Source: Azonexus fungiphilus
GTDB lineage: Bacteria; Pseudomonadota; Gammaproteobacteria; Burkholderiales; Rhodocyclaceae
DNA: 64,000 bases
Direction: 5' to 3'
Assembly (NCBI RefSeq): GCF_003634965.1
Contig: NZ_RBXP01000011.1
Coordinates: forward strand, 124,001 to 188,000
Below the pieces are notes generated by a model, which did no database searches, was not told the DNA's origin, and saw only the letters and a list, made by a program, of their open reading frames with translations. The translations under genes and the position numbers were made by a program. Below are positions 29,686-37,948 of the stretch, in pieces; position 1 is the first letter of the stretch; each line of letters begins with the position of its first letter.

Positions 29686-29711
29686 GAAAAAGGCGGCTGA
29701 ATTAGCCGCCC
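29686..29711 (-). terminator. Hairpin between guaB and guaA
   Basis: GGCGGCT (29692-29698) pairs with AGCCGCC (29704-29710); read on the minus strand the stem is followed by TTTTT (complement of 29687-29691). It lies between the guaB stop (29730) and the guaA start (29669). It is a strong candidate terminator or attenuator, so guaA may be made at a lower level than guaB or need its own promoter. Confidence 0.8.
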
Positions 29712-29729
29712 TTCTGGACACTGGAACGA

Positions 29730-31193
29730 TCAGTCGAGGTGATAGTTCGGCGCTTCCTTGGTGATCTGCACGTCGTGCACGTGCGACTCGCGGATACCGG
29801 CCGAGGTGATCTCGACGAAGCAGGCCTTCTCGTGCATCTCGGCAATGGTCGGCGTGCCCAGGTAGCCCATCGACGAGCGCAGGCCGCCCATCAACTGGTG
29901 GATCACGGCGAGCACCGAGCCCTTGTACGGGACGCGGCCTTCGATGCCTTCCGGGACGAACTTGTCGACGTTGCCGGTGTTCTCCTGGAAGTAACGATCC
30001 GAGGAGCCGGCCTGCATCGCGCCGAGCGAACCCATGCCGCGGTAGGACTTGTACGAGCGGCCCTGGAACAGTTCGACCTCGCCCGGGGCTTCCTCGGTGC
30101 CGGCGAACAGGCCGCCGAGCATGACCGTGTCGGCGCCGGCGGCGATCGCCTTGGCGATGTCGCCGGAGTAGCGGATGCCGCCGTCGGCGATCATCGGCAC
30201 GCCGGTGCCCTTGAGCGCTTCGGAAACATTCTGGATGGCGGTGATCTGCGGCACGCCGACACCGGCGACGATACGCGTGGTGCAGATCGAACCGGGGCCG
30301 ATACCAACCTTGACGCCGTCGGCGCCAGCATCGACCAGCGCGCGCGCGGCGTCGGCGGTGGCGATGTTGCCGCCGATGACCTGAATCTGCGGGAAGTTCT
30401 TCTTGACCCACTTGACGCGATCGAGCACGCCCTGTGAGTGACCGTGCGCGGTATCGACGACGACGACATCGACGCCAGCTTCAGCCAGCAGCTCGACGCG
30501 CTCTTCCGTGCCGGCACCGACGCCGACCGCCGCACCGGCGCGCAGGCGACCGCTGGCGTCCTTGTTGGCGAGCGGATGCTCGGTGGACTTGAGGATGTCC
30601 TTGACGGTGATCAGGCCGCGCAGCTCGAAGGCATCATTGACCACCAGCACGCGCTCGAGGCGGTGCGTGCGGATCAGTTCCTTGGCTTCCTCGACGCCGG
30701 CATCCTCGCCGACGGTGACCAGGCGCTTGCGCGGCGTCATGATCGACTTCACCGGCTGGTCGAGATTGGTTTCGAAGCGCAGGTCGCGGTTGGTGACGAT
30801 GCCGACCACCTTGCCCGACTTGTCGATCACCGGCAGGCCGGAAATCTTGTGCTGGCGGGTGATTTCAAGGACATCGCGCACCGTCATGTTCGGCGTCACG
30901 GTGATCGGGTCGCGCAGGATGCCCGACTCGAAACGCTTGACCTTGGCCACTTCGGCGGCCTGGGCGCGGGATGTGAGATTCTTGTGGATGATGCCGATGC
31001 CGCCTTCCTGGGCCATGGCGATGGCCAGGCGACCTTCCGTCACGGTATCCATGGCGGCGGAAAGCAGCGGCAGGTTGATCGTGATGTCGCGCGTCAGGCG
31101 GGTGGACAGGCTGACATCGCGCGGCAGAACTTGAGAATGGGCGGGGACGAGCAGGACGTCGTCGAAAGTGAGGGCTTTTTGCAGAAGTCGCAT
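29730..31193 (-). CDS. guaB: IMP dehydrogenase
   Basis: A 487-residue enzyme that oxidises IMP to XMP with NAD. It has the N-terminal [13 protein letters not shown], two CBS domains in tandem at about residues 90-205, and the catalytic loop [15 protein letters not shown] with the active-site Cys. The mobile flap and C-terminal segment ([22 protein letters not shown]) are also present. The ATG at 31193 matches the family's usual start; the frame is open further upstream without homology. It is followed by guaA after a hairpin. Confidence 0.97.
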   Translation of the reverse strand: MRLLQKALTFDDVLLVPAHSQVLPRDVSLSTRLTRDITINLPLLSAAMDTVTEGRLAIAMAQEGGIGIIHKNLTSRAQAAEVAKVKRFESGILRDPITVTPNMTVRDVLEITRQHKISGLPVIDKSGKVVGIVTNRDLRFETNLDQPVKSIMTPRKRLVTVGEDAGVEEAKELIRTHRLERVLVVNDAFELRGLITVKDILKSTEHPLANKDASGRLRAGAAVGVGAGTEERVELLAEAGVDVVVVDTAHGHSQGVLDRVKWVKKNFPQIQVIGGNIATADAARALVDAGADGVKVGIGPGSICTTRIVAGVGVPQITAIQNVSEALKGTGVPMIADGGIRYSGDIAKAIAAGADTVMLGGLFAGTEEAPGEVELFQGRSYKSYRGMGSLGAMQAGSSDRYFQENTGNVDKFVPEGIEGRVPYKGSVLAVIHQLMGGLRSSMGYLGTPTIAEMHEKACFVEITSAGIRESHVHDVQITKEAPNYHLD

Positions 31194-31260
31194 GGCCTTT
31201 GATCCAAGGTCACAAAATCGTATTATACAGAAATCCTCCGCAAAGCCCGATGGCACAACC

Positions 31261-31758
31261 ATGAACAAATCGCTGATTTTTGCCTGCGTAATGGTGTCGA
31301 CCGCAACATTGCTCCCGGCCCAGGCTCAGACTTACCAGTGGAAGGATGCCAGCGGCAAGACAGTGATTTCCGACACACCGCCACCGGCCAGCGCCAGGGA
31401 CAGCCGTTCGCTCGGCCTGCGCCAGCCGGCCGTGGTCACCGGCACGCCGGCCGAAGCCGCCACCGACAAGGCGGCCGCCAGCCCGGCAACCCCACCGACG
31501 ATGGCGGAAAAGGAAATGGAATTCCGCAAGCGCCAACAGGAATCCCGCGAGAAATCGGAAAAGGCGGAAAAGGAAGCCGCTGCCGCCCGTGAGAAGCGCG
31601 ACACCTGCGAGCGCGCCCGCTCGAACTACCGGATGCTCCAGTCCGACCTGCCCTTGCGCCAGGCGGGCAAGGGCGGCGACATGCAGGTGATGGACGACGG
31701 CCAGCGCCGCCAGGAACTCGAGCGCACCCGGCGCATCATGCAGGAAGCCTGCAAATAA
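31261..31758 (+). CDS. Secreted DUF4124-domain protein
   Basis: A 165-residue exported protein. The signal peptide (about residues 1-22, LLPAQAQ) is followed by the DUF4124 motif [20 protein letters not shown] Pro/Ala linker and a highly charged helical region (about 85-120, [30 protein letters not shown]) follow, with single cysteines near 118 and 164. Such proteins are common in Betaproteobacteria; the function is unknown. It is divergent from guaB. Confidence 0.85.
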   Translation: MNKSLIFACVMVSTATLLPAQAQTYQWKDASGKTVISDTPPPASARDSRSLGLRQPAVVTGTPAEAATDKAAASPATPPTMAEKEMEFRKRQQESREKSEKAEKEAAAAREKRDTCERARSNYRMLQSDLPLRQAGKGGDMQVMDDGQRRQELERTRRIMQEACK

Positions 31759-31770
31759 GCCGGGCCGCGA

Positions 31771-32103
31771 TCAGCCTTCGCCGCTCTCGCCGGCGTCGCC
31801 GGCCCCCTTCTTCATGACCTTGCCTTCGGCCGCGCGCTGCTTGCGCACCTCCTTCGGGTCGGCAATCAGTGGCCGGTAGATTTCGACACGGTCGAAATCA
31901 CGCAGTACGGCATCGAGCTTGGACAGCTTGTTCCAGATGCCGAACTTGTTCTTCTTCAGATCGATCTCCGGGTATTTCGCAAGCAGCCCCGAGGCTTCGA
32001 CGGCCTGTTGCAACAGGCTGCCGGCCGGCAACTGCAGACGAACCACCTCCTGCTTGTCGGGCAGCGGATAACAGATTTCGACGTTGATCGCTTGTTCAGC
32101 CAT
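31771..32103 (-). CDS. rnfH: RnfH-family ubiquitin-like protein
   Basis: A 110-residue protein of the RnfH (UPF0125) family with a beta-grasp fold: INVEICYPLPDKQEVVRLQLPAGSLLQQAVEASGL, then VEIYRPLIADPKEVRKQRA. It is usually encoded next to ratA and smpB, as here. Its biochemical role is unsettled. The start at 32103 overlaps the ratA stop by eight bases, so the two are co-translated. Confidence 0.92.
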   Translation of the reverse strand: MAEQAINVEICYPLPDKQEVVRLQLPAGSLLQQAVEASGLLAKYPEIDLKKNKFGIWNKLSKLDAVLRDFDRVEIYRPLIADPKEVRKQRAAEGKVMKKGAGDAGESGEG

Positions 32104-32539
32104 GGCTGGCTCCATAAACCTGGGCGGCGCGACGCACGAAGGCGTCGACGAAAGTATTGGCAATATGACTGAAAACCGGGCCGATGACCTTCTCGAACAG
32201 CTTGCTGGAAAATTCGTAGTGCAGACGGAATTCGATCTTGCAGGCGTTCTCCGCCAACGGCCTGAATTGCCAGGTCCCCTCGAGGCGGCGGAACGGCCCG
32301 TCCACCAGACGGATGTTCATCAGCGACGGGAATTCCTTGGCGTTCTCGGTGGTGAAGCTGGATTTGACCGCGTGATAGTTGATGTGCAGCGTCGCCACGG
32401 TCTTCGCATCGTCGCGGAACTTCAGTTCGGTACGGTTGCACCAGGGCAGGAAAGCCGGATAGTCCTCGCAGCGATCCACGAGTTCGAACATCTGGGCGGC
32501 GGAGTGTTCGATCAAGACGGTTTTTTCGACCAGAGCCAT
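32096..32539 (-). CDS. ratA: RatA-type START/Coq10 protein
   Basis: A 147-residue single-domain START-like protein. The family pattern is clear: KTVLIEHSAAQMFELVDRCEDYPAFLPWC at the N-terminus and GPVFSHIANTFVDAFVRRAAQVYG at the end. E. coli RatA blocks ribosome subunit joining, while homologues bind coenzyme Q. It is encoded with rnfH and divergent from smpB, the widely conserved arrangement. Confidence 0.92.
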   Translation of the reverse strand: MALVEKTVLIEHSAAQMFELVDRCEDYPAFLPWCNRTELKFRDDAKTVATLHINYHAVKSSFTTENAKEFPSLMNIRLVDGPFRRLEGTWQFRPLAENACKIEFRLHYEFSSKLFEKVIGPVFSHIANTFVDAFVRRAAQVYGASHG

Positions 32540-32599
32540 GCTGCGGCAGCGTTCCTGTAATCCTGTAGAATCGCGGATTTTAAAGGAACGCGCGGCGGC

Positions 32600-33049
32600 A
32601 TGAGCATCACGGTCAATAAAAAAGCCTTTCACGACTACGCGGTCGAGGAGCGGTTCGAAGCCGGCATCGTCCTCGAGGGCTGGGAAGTCAAGGCGATTCG
32701 TGCGGCCCGGATGAACATCAAGGAATCCTATGTGATCATCCGCCACGGCGAGCTGTTCCTCATCGGCATGCACATCACGCCACTGGCGACGGCCTCCAGC
32801 CACAACCATCACGATCCGGTGCGCACCCGCAAACTGCTGCTGCATGCCCGCGAGATCGCCAAGCTGATCGGCAAGGTCGAGCGCGCCGGCTATGCGCTGA
32901 TTCCGCTCGACCTGCACTTTGTGCGCGGCCGCATCAAGCTCGAGATCGGCCTGGCCAAGGGCAAGAAGCAGCACGACAAGCGCGCCGACCAGATGGAAAA
33001 GGAAGGCAAGCGCGAGGCGCAGCGGGCGATGAAGGAAAAGCTCCGCTGA
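32600..33049 (+). CDS. smpB: SsrA-binding protein SmpB
   Basis: A 149-residue RNA-binding protein required for tmRNA rescue of stalled ribosomes. It has the conserved core ([28 protein letters not shown], then [16 protein letters not shown]) and the basic C-terminal tail ([10 protein letters not shown]...MKEKLR) that enters the ribosome A site. The start codon is preceded by AAAGGA. No tmRNA gene was recognised in the window. Confidence 0.97.
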   Translation: MSITVNKKAFHDYAVEERFEAGIVLEGWEVKAIRAARMNIKESYVIIRHGELFLIGMHITPLATASSHNHHDPVRTRKLLLHAREIAKLIGKVERAGYALIPLDLHFVRGRIKLEIGLAKGKKQHDKRADQMEKEGKREAQRAMKEKLR

Positions 33050-33050
33050 G

Positions 33051-33671
33051 ATGAGCATGGACGCCCTGCTCTACTGGGTCGGCATGGCGGCCGTCGCGGT
33101 CAACGCGCTGACCGGTGTCCTCGATTCGGGACGCAAGCAGATGGACCTGATCGGGGCCTTGCTGGTCGCCGTCGCCACCGCCCTGGGCGGGGGGACGGTG
33201 CGCGACCTGCTGCTCGACCGCAACGTCTTCTGGGTGGCCGACCAGACCTACCTGATCGCCGCACTCGGCACCGGCCTGGTGGCCTTTTTCGTGGTCCGCC
33301 GGCGCAGCTTGCCACCGCGCCTGTTCCTGATCCCCGATGCGGTCGGCCTGGCGCTATTCACCATCATCGGCACCCAGGTCGCGCTGCAGTGGCACACCCC
33401 GTGGCTGGCCGCCAGCCTGATGGGCGTGATCACCGGCGTCGTCGGCGGCGTCCTGCGCGACATCCTGTGCAACGACGTGCCGAGCATCTTCCTCAAGGGC
33501 GAGCTGTACGCGACGGCTGCCTGGGTCGGCGCGCTGACCCTGATCGGCCTGCAGGAGCTCGGCGTGCGCCCGGTGGACGCGGCCTGGACAGCGATGGGCG
33601 TGGTCCTCGCGCTACGCCTGTTCGCGCTGCGCTTCGGGCTGACCTTGCCGGCGCTCGGCCAGCCGCGCTGA
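33051..33671 (+). CDS. TRIC-type (UPF0126/YicG) membrane channel
   Basis: A 206-residue membrane protein with about seven helices and an internal repeat. Each half carries the family motif: GALLVAVATALGGGTVRDLLL and ASLMGVITGVVGGVLRDILCNDVP. These glycine-rich helix breaks are typical of bacterial TRIC cation channels related to the animal trimeric intracellular cation channels. It starts two bases after the smpB stop, so is probably co-transcribed. Its stop codon sits in the loop of a terminator. Confidence 0.9.
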   Translation: MSMDALLYWVGMAAVAVNALTGVLDSGRKQMDLIGALLVAVATALGGGTVRDLLLDRNVFWVADQTYLIAALGTGLVAFFVVRRRSLPPRLFLIPDAVGLALFTIIGTQVALQWHTPWLAASLMGVITGVVGGVLRDILCNDVPSIFLKGELYATAAWVGALTLIGLQELGVRPVDAAWTAMGVVLALRLFALRFGLTLPALGQPR

Positions 33672-33690
33672 AGCGCGGCTTTTTCTTTTC
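33661..33690 (+). terminator. Terminator that contains the TRIC-gene stop codon in its loop
   Basis: AGCCGCGC (33661-33668) pairs perfectly with GCGCGGCT (33673-33680) over the loop TGAA, and TTTTTCTTTT follows (33680-33689). The TGA of the loop is the stop codon of the channel gene. Confidence 0.92.
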
Positions 33691-33737
33691 GCCACGGGCT
33701 TACTCCGGCGCAAACTTTGGCATATGCTGTAACCATC

Positions 33738-34358
33738 ATGAACAAGATTCGCATCGTTCTGGCCGACGATCAGCTGCTCGTGCGCGCAGGCATCCGCGCC
33801 CTGCTCGAGACGCTTCCCGGCTATGCCGTCGCCGCCGAATGCGCCGACGGACACACGGCCCTCGCCGAAGTCGAACGCCACCTGCCCGATGTCGTGCTGC
33901 TCGACATCGCCATGCCCGGCCCGTCCGGCATCGAAATCGCGAGAATGCTGCGCCAGCGCGATCCGACCGTGCGCATCCTGATCCTCTCCAGCATCGATCG
34001 CCAGGAAGTTGTCGAGCAGGCCCTGGAGGCCGGCGTCAATGGCTACCTGCTCAAGGATTTCGTGCTCGACGAGTTGCAGCAGGCACTGTCGGCAGTGCTC
34101 GCCGACGAGTCTTTCCTGTCGCCGAAAATCAGCGATTTCACGCGGTCGACCGTCAGTGCCGACGAACTGCTGACCCCGCGCCAGACGGAAATCCTGCGCC
34201 TGGTGGCCAACGGCCGGACGACCAAGGAAATCGGGCGCACCCTCGGCATCAGTCCGAAAACCGTCGAATTCCACCGCGCCCGGCTGATGCAGCGGATCGG
34301 CGTGCACGACGTGACCGGCCTGACCCGCTACGCGGTCCAGCACGGCCTGGTTTCCTGA
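33738..34358 (+). CDS. NarL-type response regulator (no kinase adjacent)
   Basis: A 206-residue regulator. The receiver domain has the acidic pair (ADD, about residues 9-11), the phosphorylation Asp in VVLLDIAMPG (about residue 54) and the Lys in YLLKDF. The C-terminal LuxR-type helix-turn-helix is LTPRQTEILRLVANGRTTKEIGRTLGISPKTVEFHR. The ATG at 33738 fits the receiver start; an earlier in-frame start adds a short extra leader. No histidine kinase is adjacent, but an Hpt protein lies convergent four bases away. Confidence 0.92.
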   Translation: MNKIRIVLADDQLLVRAGIRALLETLPGYAVAAECADGHTALAEVERHLPDVVLLDIAMPGPSGIEIARMLRQRDPTVRILILSSIDRQEVVEQALEAGVNGYLLKDFVLDELQQALSAVLADESFLSPKISDFTRSTVSADELLTPRQTEILRLVANGRTTKEIGRTLGISPKTVEFHRARLMQRIGVHDVTGLTRYAVQHGLVS

Positions 34359-34362
34359 GCGT

Positions 34363-34752
34363 CTAGTTTTCCGTGCTAGCCAGGTGCCGGCGCAGTTCGG
34401 CGCAAACCTGCGCCAGTGCCCGGACCAGTGCCGCACTGCGGACCACCCAGTCGGTCGCGCCGTCGCCGCGCCGCTGGTTATAGAGCGCATACTCGAGCTC
34501 GCGGGCGAGCGCCACTGCCTGGTGCGCGGAAAACAGCACGCAGCTGCTGCGGATGTCGTGCACGGCATCCTGCAGCGCCGGCACGTCGCCGGCAGCAGCT
34601 GCGCTTTCGAGGCGGGCGGTGAGTTGCGGGTGGTTGTCGATGAACAGCCGGATCAGGCGTTCCGCGGCAGCGCGGTTGCGCCCCAGATTGACGAGCAGGT
34701 AATCGAGATTGCAGACCGGCTCATCATGAGGCTTGTCGATTGGATTCGACAT
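34363..34752 (-). CDS. Hpt-domain phosphotransfer protein
   Basis: A 129-residue all-helical Hpt-like protein. The phosphorylatable His is His65 in DAVHDIRSSCVLFSA, where the family has H-x-L-K-G-S: the spacing fits but the usual Lys-Gly is Arg-Ser. The remaining helices (AVALARELEYALYN...) match. It is convergent with the NarL-type regulator, the obvious candidate partner for phosphotransfer. Confidence 0.78.
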   Translation of the reverse strand: MSNPIDKPHDEPVCNLDYLLVNLGRNRAAAERLIRLFIDNHPQLTARLESAAAAGDVPALQDAVHDIRSSCVLFSAHQAVALARELEYALYNQRRGDGATDWVVRSAALVRALAQVCAELRRHLASTEN

Positions 34753-34851
34753 GGACGAACACCTTTTTCTTCTTTGTGTTGTTCGTCATAGCTTAAAAAC
34801 AAAGCCCCGCCGCGGGAACCGGGTATTACCCTAGGTCCGCCCCGGCAGCCT

Positions 34852-35580
34852 TCATTTGCCGCCGAGCAGGCGTCGGGCGAAGAGCAGATCTTCCCAGCCC
34901 TTGGCCTTGTCCGGCAGGTTGCGCAACAGGTAGGCCGGATGGTAGGTCACCGCGACCGGGATCCCGGCATATTCGAAACGCCGGCCACGCATTGCCGCTA
35001 GCGCCTTGTCCTCGCCGAGCAGCGAATGCACCGCCGCCTTGCCGAGCAGGACGATCACCTTCGGCTGCAGCAACTCGATCTGGCGCACCAGCCACGGACG
35101 GCAGGCGGCCATCTCGCCGGCCTCCGGGGTACGGTTGCCGGGCGGGCGGCATTTCACGGCGTTGGCGATATAGACCCGCTCGCCGCGGTTGAGGTCGATC
35201 GCTGCCAGCATCGCGTCGAGCAGCTTGCCGGCCTGACCGACGAAGGGTTCGCCGCGGGCGTCTTCTTCGGCCCCCGGCCCCTCGCCGATGAACAGCCAGT
35301 CCGGCTGGCGATCGCCGACGCCGGGAACCGCCTGCTTGCGCTGCTGACAGAGCTCGCAGTTGCGACAGGCACGGACCGCAGCCTCGAGCTCGTCCCAGCC
35401 AAGGGCGACGCCGGCGCCGGCAGCAGCGACGGGGGCTGGTGCAGTTGCCGCCGCCACCGGCGCCACATCCGGCGCTGGCGCTGCTTCGCTTTCACCAGCC
35501 GCGGCATGCGCCGGCTGGCGGAGTTCCCAGAGCGGGCTGATGCCCATTTCGGCGAGCATCTGTTCGCGGCTCAGGCTCAT
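34852..35580 (-). CDS. Uracil-DNA glycosylase, family 4 (Fe-S)
   Basis: A 242-residue DNA repair enzyme. After an Ala/Pro-rich linker (about residues 25-60) come the [4Fe-4S] cysteines (CRNCELC with further Cys in AVKCRPPGNRTPEAGEMAACRPWL), the active-site motif GEGPGAEEDARGEPFVGQAG, and the C-terminal TYHPAYLLR. Family 4 enzymes remove uracil from DNA. Four-base overlap with rimI upstream, in the common tsaB-rimI-UDG operon. The N-terminal peptide MSLSREQMLAEMGISPLWELR is typical of the beta/gamma group. Confidence 0.93.
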   Translation of the reverse strand: MSLSREQMLAEMGISPLWELRQPAHAAAGESEAAPAPDVAPVAAATAPAPVAAAGAGVALGWDELEAAVRACRNCELCQQRKQAVPGVGDRQPDWLFIGEGPGAEEDARGEPFVGQAGKLLDAMLAAIDLNRGERVYIANAVKCRPPGNRTPEAGEMAACRPWLVRQIELLQPKVIVLLGKAAVHSLLGEDKALAAMRGRRFEYAGIPVAVTYHPAYLLRNLPDKAKGWEDLLFARRLLGGK

Positions 35581-36047
35581 TCGAGGTCCCTTTCGAAAAC
35601 CAGCGCGTCCTCACGGCCGACCAGCGCCGGGTAGTAGCCCTTGCGCAGCCCGATCTGGCGAAAACCGAAGTGGCGGTACAAATCGACTGCCCGCGCGTTG
35701 CCCGGGCGGACTTCGAGGAAGAGGCGCTGGGCGCCGGCCTGGCGGGCGCTGTCCATCGCCTGACGGAGCAGGCGCGCACCGTAGCCGCGGCCCTGCAGAT
35801 GGCCGGCGACGCCGATGTTGAGCAGATGCGCCTCGTCGAGGACCTGCATGACCACCGCGAAGCCGACCAGTTCGCCGCCGATGCGCAGCACCCAGCTGCT
35901 GTAGCCGGCGTGCAGCGAATCGGCGAAGTTGCCCCGGCTCCACGGGAAATCCTGGATGCCGGCCTCGAGCGCCGCGACGCCGTCGAGGTCGCGGGCACTC
36001 ATCGGGAAGAATTCGGCCGGCAGTACCGGCATTGCCGCAACGCTCAC
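35577..36047 (-). CDS. rimI: Ribosomal protein S18 alanine N-acetyltransferase
   Basis: A 156-residue GNAT acetyltransferase. The acetyl-CoA loop is GHLQGRGYGARLL (about residues 81-93), followed by FLEVRPGNARAVDLYRHFGFRQIGLRKGYY, the typical RimI C-terminal block. RimI acetylates the N-terminal Ala of S18. It is linked by four-base overlaps to tsaB and the UDG gene. Confidence 0.93.
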   Translation of the reverse strand: MSVAAMPVLPAEFFPMSARDLDGVAALEAGIQDFPWSRGNFADSLHAGYSSWVLRIGGELVGFAVVMQVLDEAHLLNIGVAGHLQGRGYGARLLRQAMDSARQAGAQRLFLEVRPGNARAVDLYRHFGFRQIGLRKGYYPALVGREDALVFERDLE

Positions 36048-36730
36048 GCCCGGCCACCTTCGCGGAGGCGCTCGGCGACGGTCTTGGCGACCTTGTCGCG
36101 AACGTACAGCGGCGCCGCCAGTGCCGGATCGATGCCGCCGCCAGCGGCCAGCCGGGGCGCCGCCACGCGGGCCGCCCAGGCAGCCGTCGGCAGGATCTCC
36201 GGACGGCTGGCGAGGCCGGCGGCGGCAATCCGCGCGGCCAGTTCCGGGTAGGCGGCGAGTGCGTTGCCGCAGGCCAGCCAGCCGCTGTCGGGCAACTCGA
36301 TGGCGGCCGGTGCCAGGACACGGATTTCCCCCTGGCGGCAGGGTTGACCGTCAGACAGCTGGTAGCGGGCGGCGTAGACCTCGCCCATGCGGGCATCAAG
36401 CAGCGCCAGCACCCGCTCGGCACCGCTCGCCGCGGCCATCGTCTCGAGACTGGTCACCGGCAGCAGCGGCAGGTCGGCGGCGACCGCCAGGCCTTGCGCC
36501 GCGCCGCAGGCAACGCGCAGGCCGGTGAAGGCGCCCGGGCCGACGCCGAAAGCGATGCCGTCAAGCCGGCCGACAGCGATGCCGGCCTCGGCGAGCAGTT
36601 CGCGGACGAGCGGCAACAGGGTTTCGGAATGCGAGCGACCGGCCGGGCAGTCGCGCTGGCTCAGCTCGCCATCGCGCCACAAGGCGCAGGAGCCGCTTTC
36701 GGTCGAGGTTTCGAGGGCCAGGATGTACAT
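36044..36730 (-). CDS. tsaB: tRNA threonylcarbamoyladenosine synthesis protein TsaB
   Basis: A 228-residue ASKHA-fold protein: LALETSTESGSCALW at the N-terminus, HSETLLPLV, and GIAFGVGPGAFTGLRVACGAAQGLA. TsaB partners TsaD and TsaE in making t6A37 of tRNA. It has no active ATP site of its own. It is the first gene of tsaB-rimI-UDG on the minus strand. Confidence 0.95.
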   Translation of the reverse strand: MYILALETSTESGSCALWRDGELSQRDCPAGRSHSETLLPLVRELLAEAGIAVGRLDGIAFGVGPGAFTGLRVACGAAQGLAVAADLPLLPVTSLETMAAASGAERVLALLDARMGEVYAARYQLSDGQPCRQGEIRVLAPAAIELPDSGWLACGNALAAYPELAARIAAAGLASRPEILPTAAWAARVAAPRLAAGGGIDPALAAPLYVRDKVAKTVAERLREGGRA

Positions 36731-36759
36731 GGGGCGACATTCTAACCCGGCCCGCCGGA

Positions 36760-37059
36760 TCAGTCGTCGTGGCGGTGTCTTTTGCCGCGACGGTCGTCGC
36801 GTTCATGCTGCTCGCGCATCTCGTCGCGCAGGCGGCGGCGTTCGTCGGGCGGAAAATCGCGGCCGCGCGGCGGTCGACCGTCATCGTAGGCGCGCTGCGG
36901 CGGCGCCAGACGCTCGCGCTGCTGCCACTGCTCGCGCATCTGTTGACGGATTTCGCGGCGCTCGTCGGGCGGCAGCTCGCGCCGCCAGCCTTCGGCCACG
37001 GCACCGCCTGCCGGCAGAAGCAGCAGGACGAGCAGTGGCAGGACGAGTCGCGATTTCAT
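36760..37059 (-). CDS. Small secreted charged-repeat protein
   Basis: A 99-residue protein with a signal peptide (MKSRLVLPLLVLLLLPAGGAVA, about residues 1-22) and a mature part made almost wholly of charged residues. Two copies of a unit are visible: LPPDERREIRQQMREQW and FPPDERRRLRDEMREQH, separated by a PPQRAYDDGRPPRGRD linker. The C-terminus is Asp/Arg/His-rich (RGKRHRHDD). No known domain was recognised. It is divergent from the OmpR/EnvZ-type pair and could be one of its targets. Confidence 0.75.
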   Translation of the reverse strand: MKSRLVLPLLVLLLLPAGGAVAEGWRRELPPDERREIRQQMREQWQQRERLAPPQRAYDDGRPPRGRDFPPDERRRLRDEMREQHERDDRRGKRHRHDD

Positions 37060-37219
37060 GGTGCGGCGTATTTTATCCGTTTCGGTACGCCTGCATTGTC
37101 CGTTGTCGCCACGACTGCGAACAAGGCGAGTTGTAATCGAATGTTTCCCACCGCCGCCGGCGATATCCTTTGTTACCATTTGCCGCATCGCCCGCCCTGC
37201 CCCGCGCTATCCTTGCCGC

Positions 37220-37948
37220 ATGAACGAAAACCACCAGCACATCCTCGTCGTCGATGACGACGCCCGTCTGCGCGACCTGCTCACCCGTTACCTCGGCGAA
37301 CAGGGATTCCTCGTCAAGGCGGTCGCCGACGCGCCACAAATGGACAAGGCGCGCAGCCGCGAACATTTCCACCTGATCGTCCTCGACCTGATGATGCCCG
37401 GCGAGGACGGCCTCTCGGCCTGTCGCCGCCTGCGCGGCCAGGGCGACCGGACGCCGATCATCATGCTCACTGCCAAGGGCGACGAGGTCGACCGCATCGT
37501 CGGCCTCGAGATGGGCGCCGACGACTACCTGCCCAAGCCGTTCAACCCGCGCGAGCTGCTCGCCCGGATCAACGCCGTGCTCCGCCGCCAGGGCAGCATG
37601 CCGCCGGGGGCACCGGAGGAAGTGCCGGAAGCGATGCGTTTCGGCAACATCGAAGTCGATTTCACCGCCCGCACGCTCAAGCGCGGCGACGAGATCCTGC
37701 CGCTGACCACCGGCGAGTTCGCCGTACTCAAGGTGCTGCTCCAGCATCCGCGCCAGCCGCTGTCGCGCGACAAGCTGATGACGCTGGCGCGCGGCCGCGA
37801 GCAGGGACCGTTCGACCGGGCCATCGACGTCCAGGTATCGCGCCTGCGCAAGCTGATCGAGAACGATCCGTCGCAGCCGCGCTACCTGCAGACGGTCTGG
37901 GGCTTCGGCTACGTCTTCATGCCCGACGGCACCGCCCGGGAAAATTGA
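37220..37948 (+). CDS. OmpR-family response regulator
   Basis: A 242-residue regulator. The receiver has VVDDDARLRDLLTRYLGEQGF, the phosphorylation Asp in IVLDLMMPGEDG (about residue 56), and Lys in YLPKPFNPRELLARI. The C-terminal winged helix (about 140-235) includes LTTGEFAVLKVLLQHPRQPLSRDKL and DRAIDVQVSRLRKLIE, ending in TVWGFGYVF. Sequence is close to OmpR itself. The stop overlaps the kinase start by one base. Confidence 0.93.
   Translation: MNENHQHILVVDDDARLRDLLTRYLGEQGFLVKAVADAPQMDKARSREHFHLIVLDLMMPGEDGLSACRRLRGQGDRTPIIMLTAKGDEVDRIVGLEMGADDYLPKPFNPRELLARINAVLRRQGSMPPGAPEEVPEAMRFGNIEVDFTARTLKRGDEILPLTTGEFAVLKVLLQHPRQPLSRDKLMTLARGREQGPFDRAIDVQVSRLRKLIENDPSQPRYLQTVWGFGYVFMPDGTAREN

Noticed and set aside
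34793..34851. Possible terminator or promoter in the gap between the Hpt gene and the UDG gene
   Set aside because: A short GC-rich stretch is present, but no stem with a T run and no good promoter boxes could be drawn.
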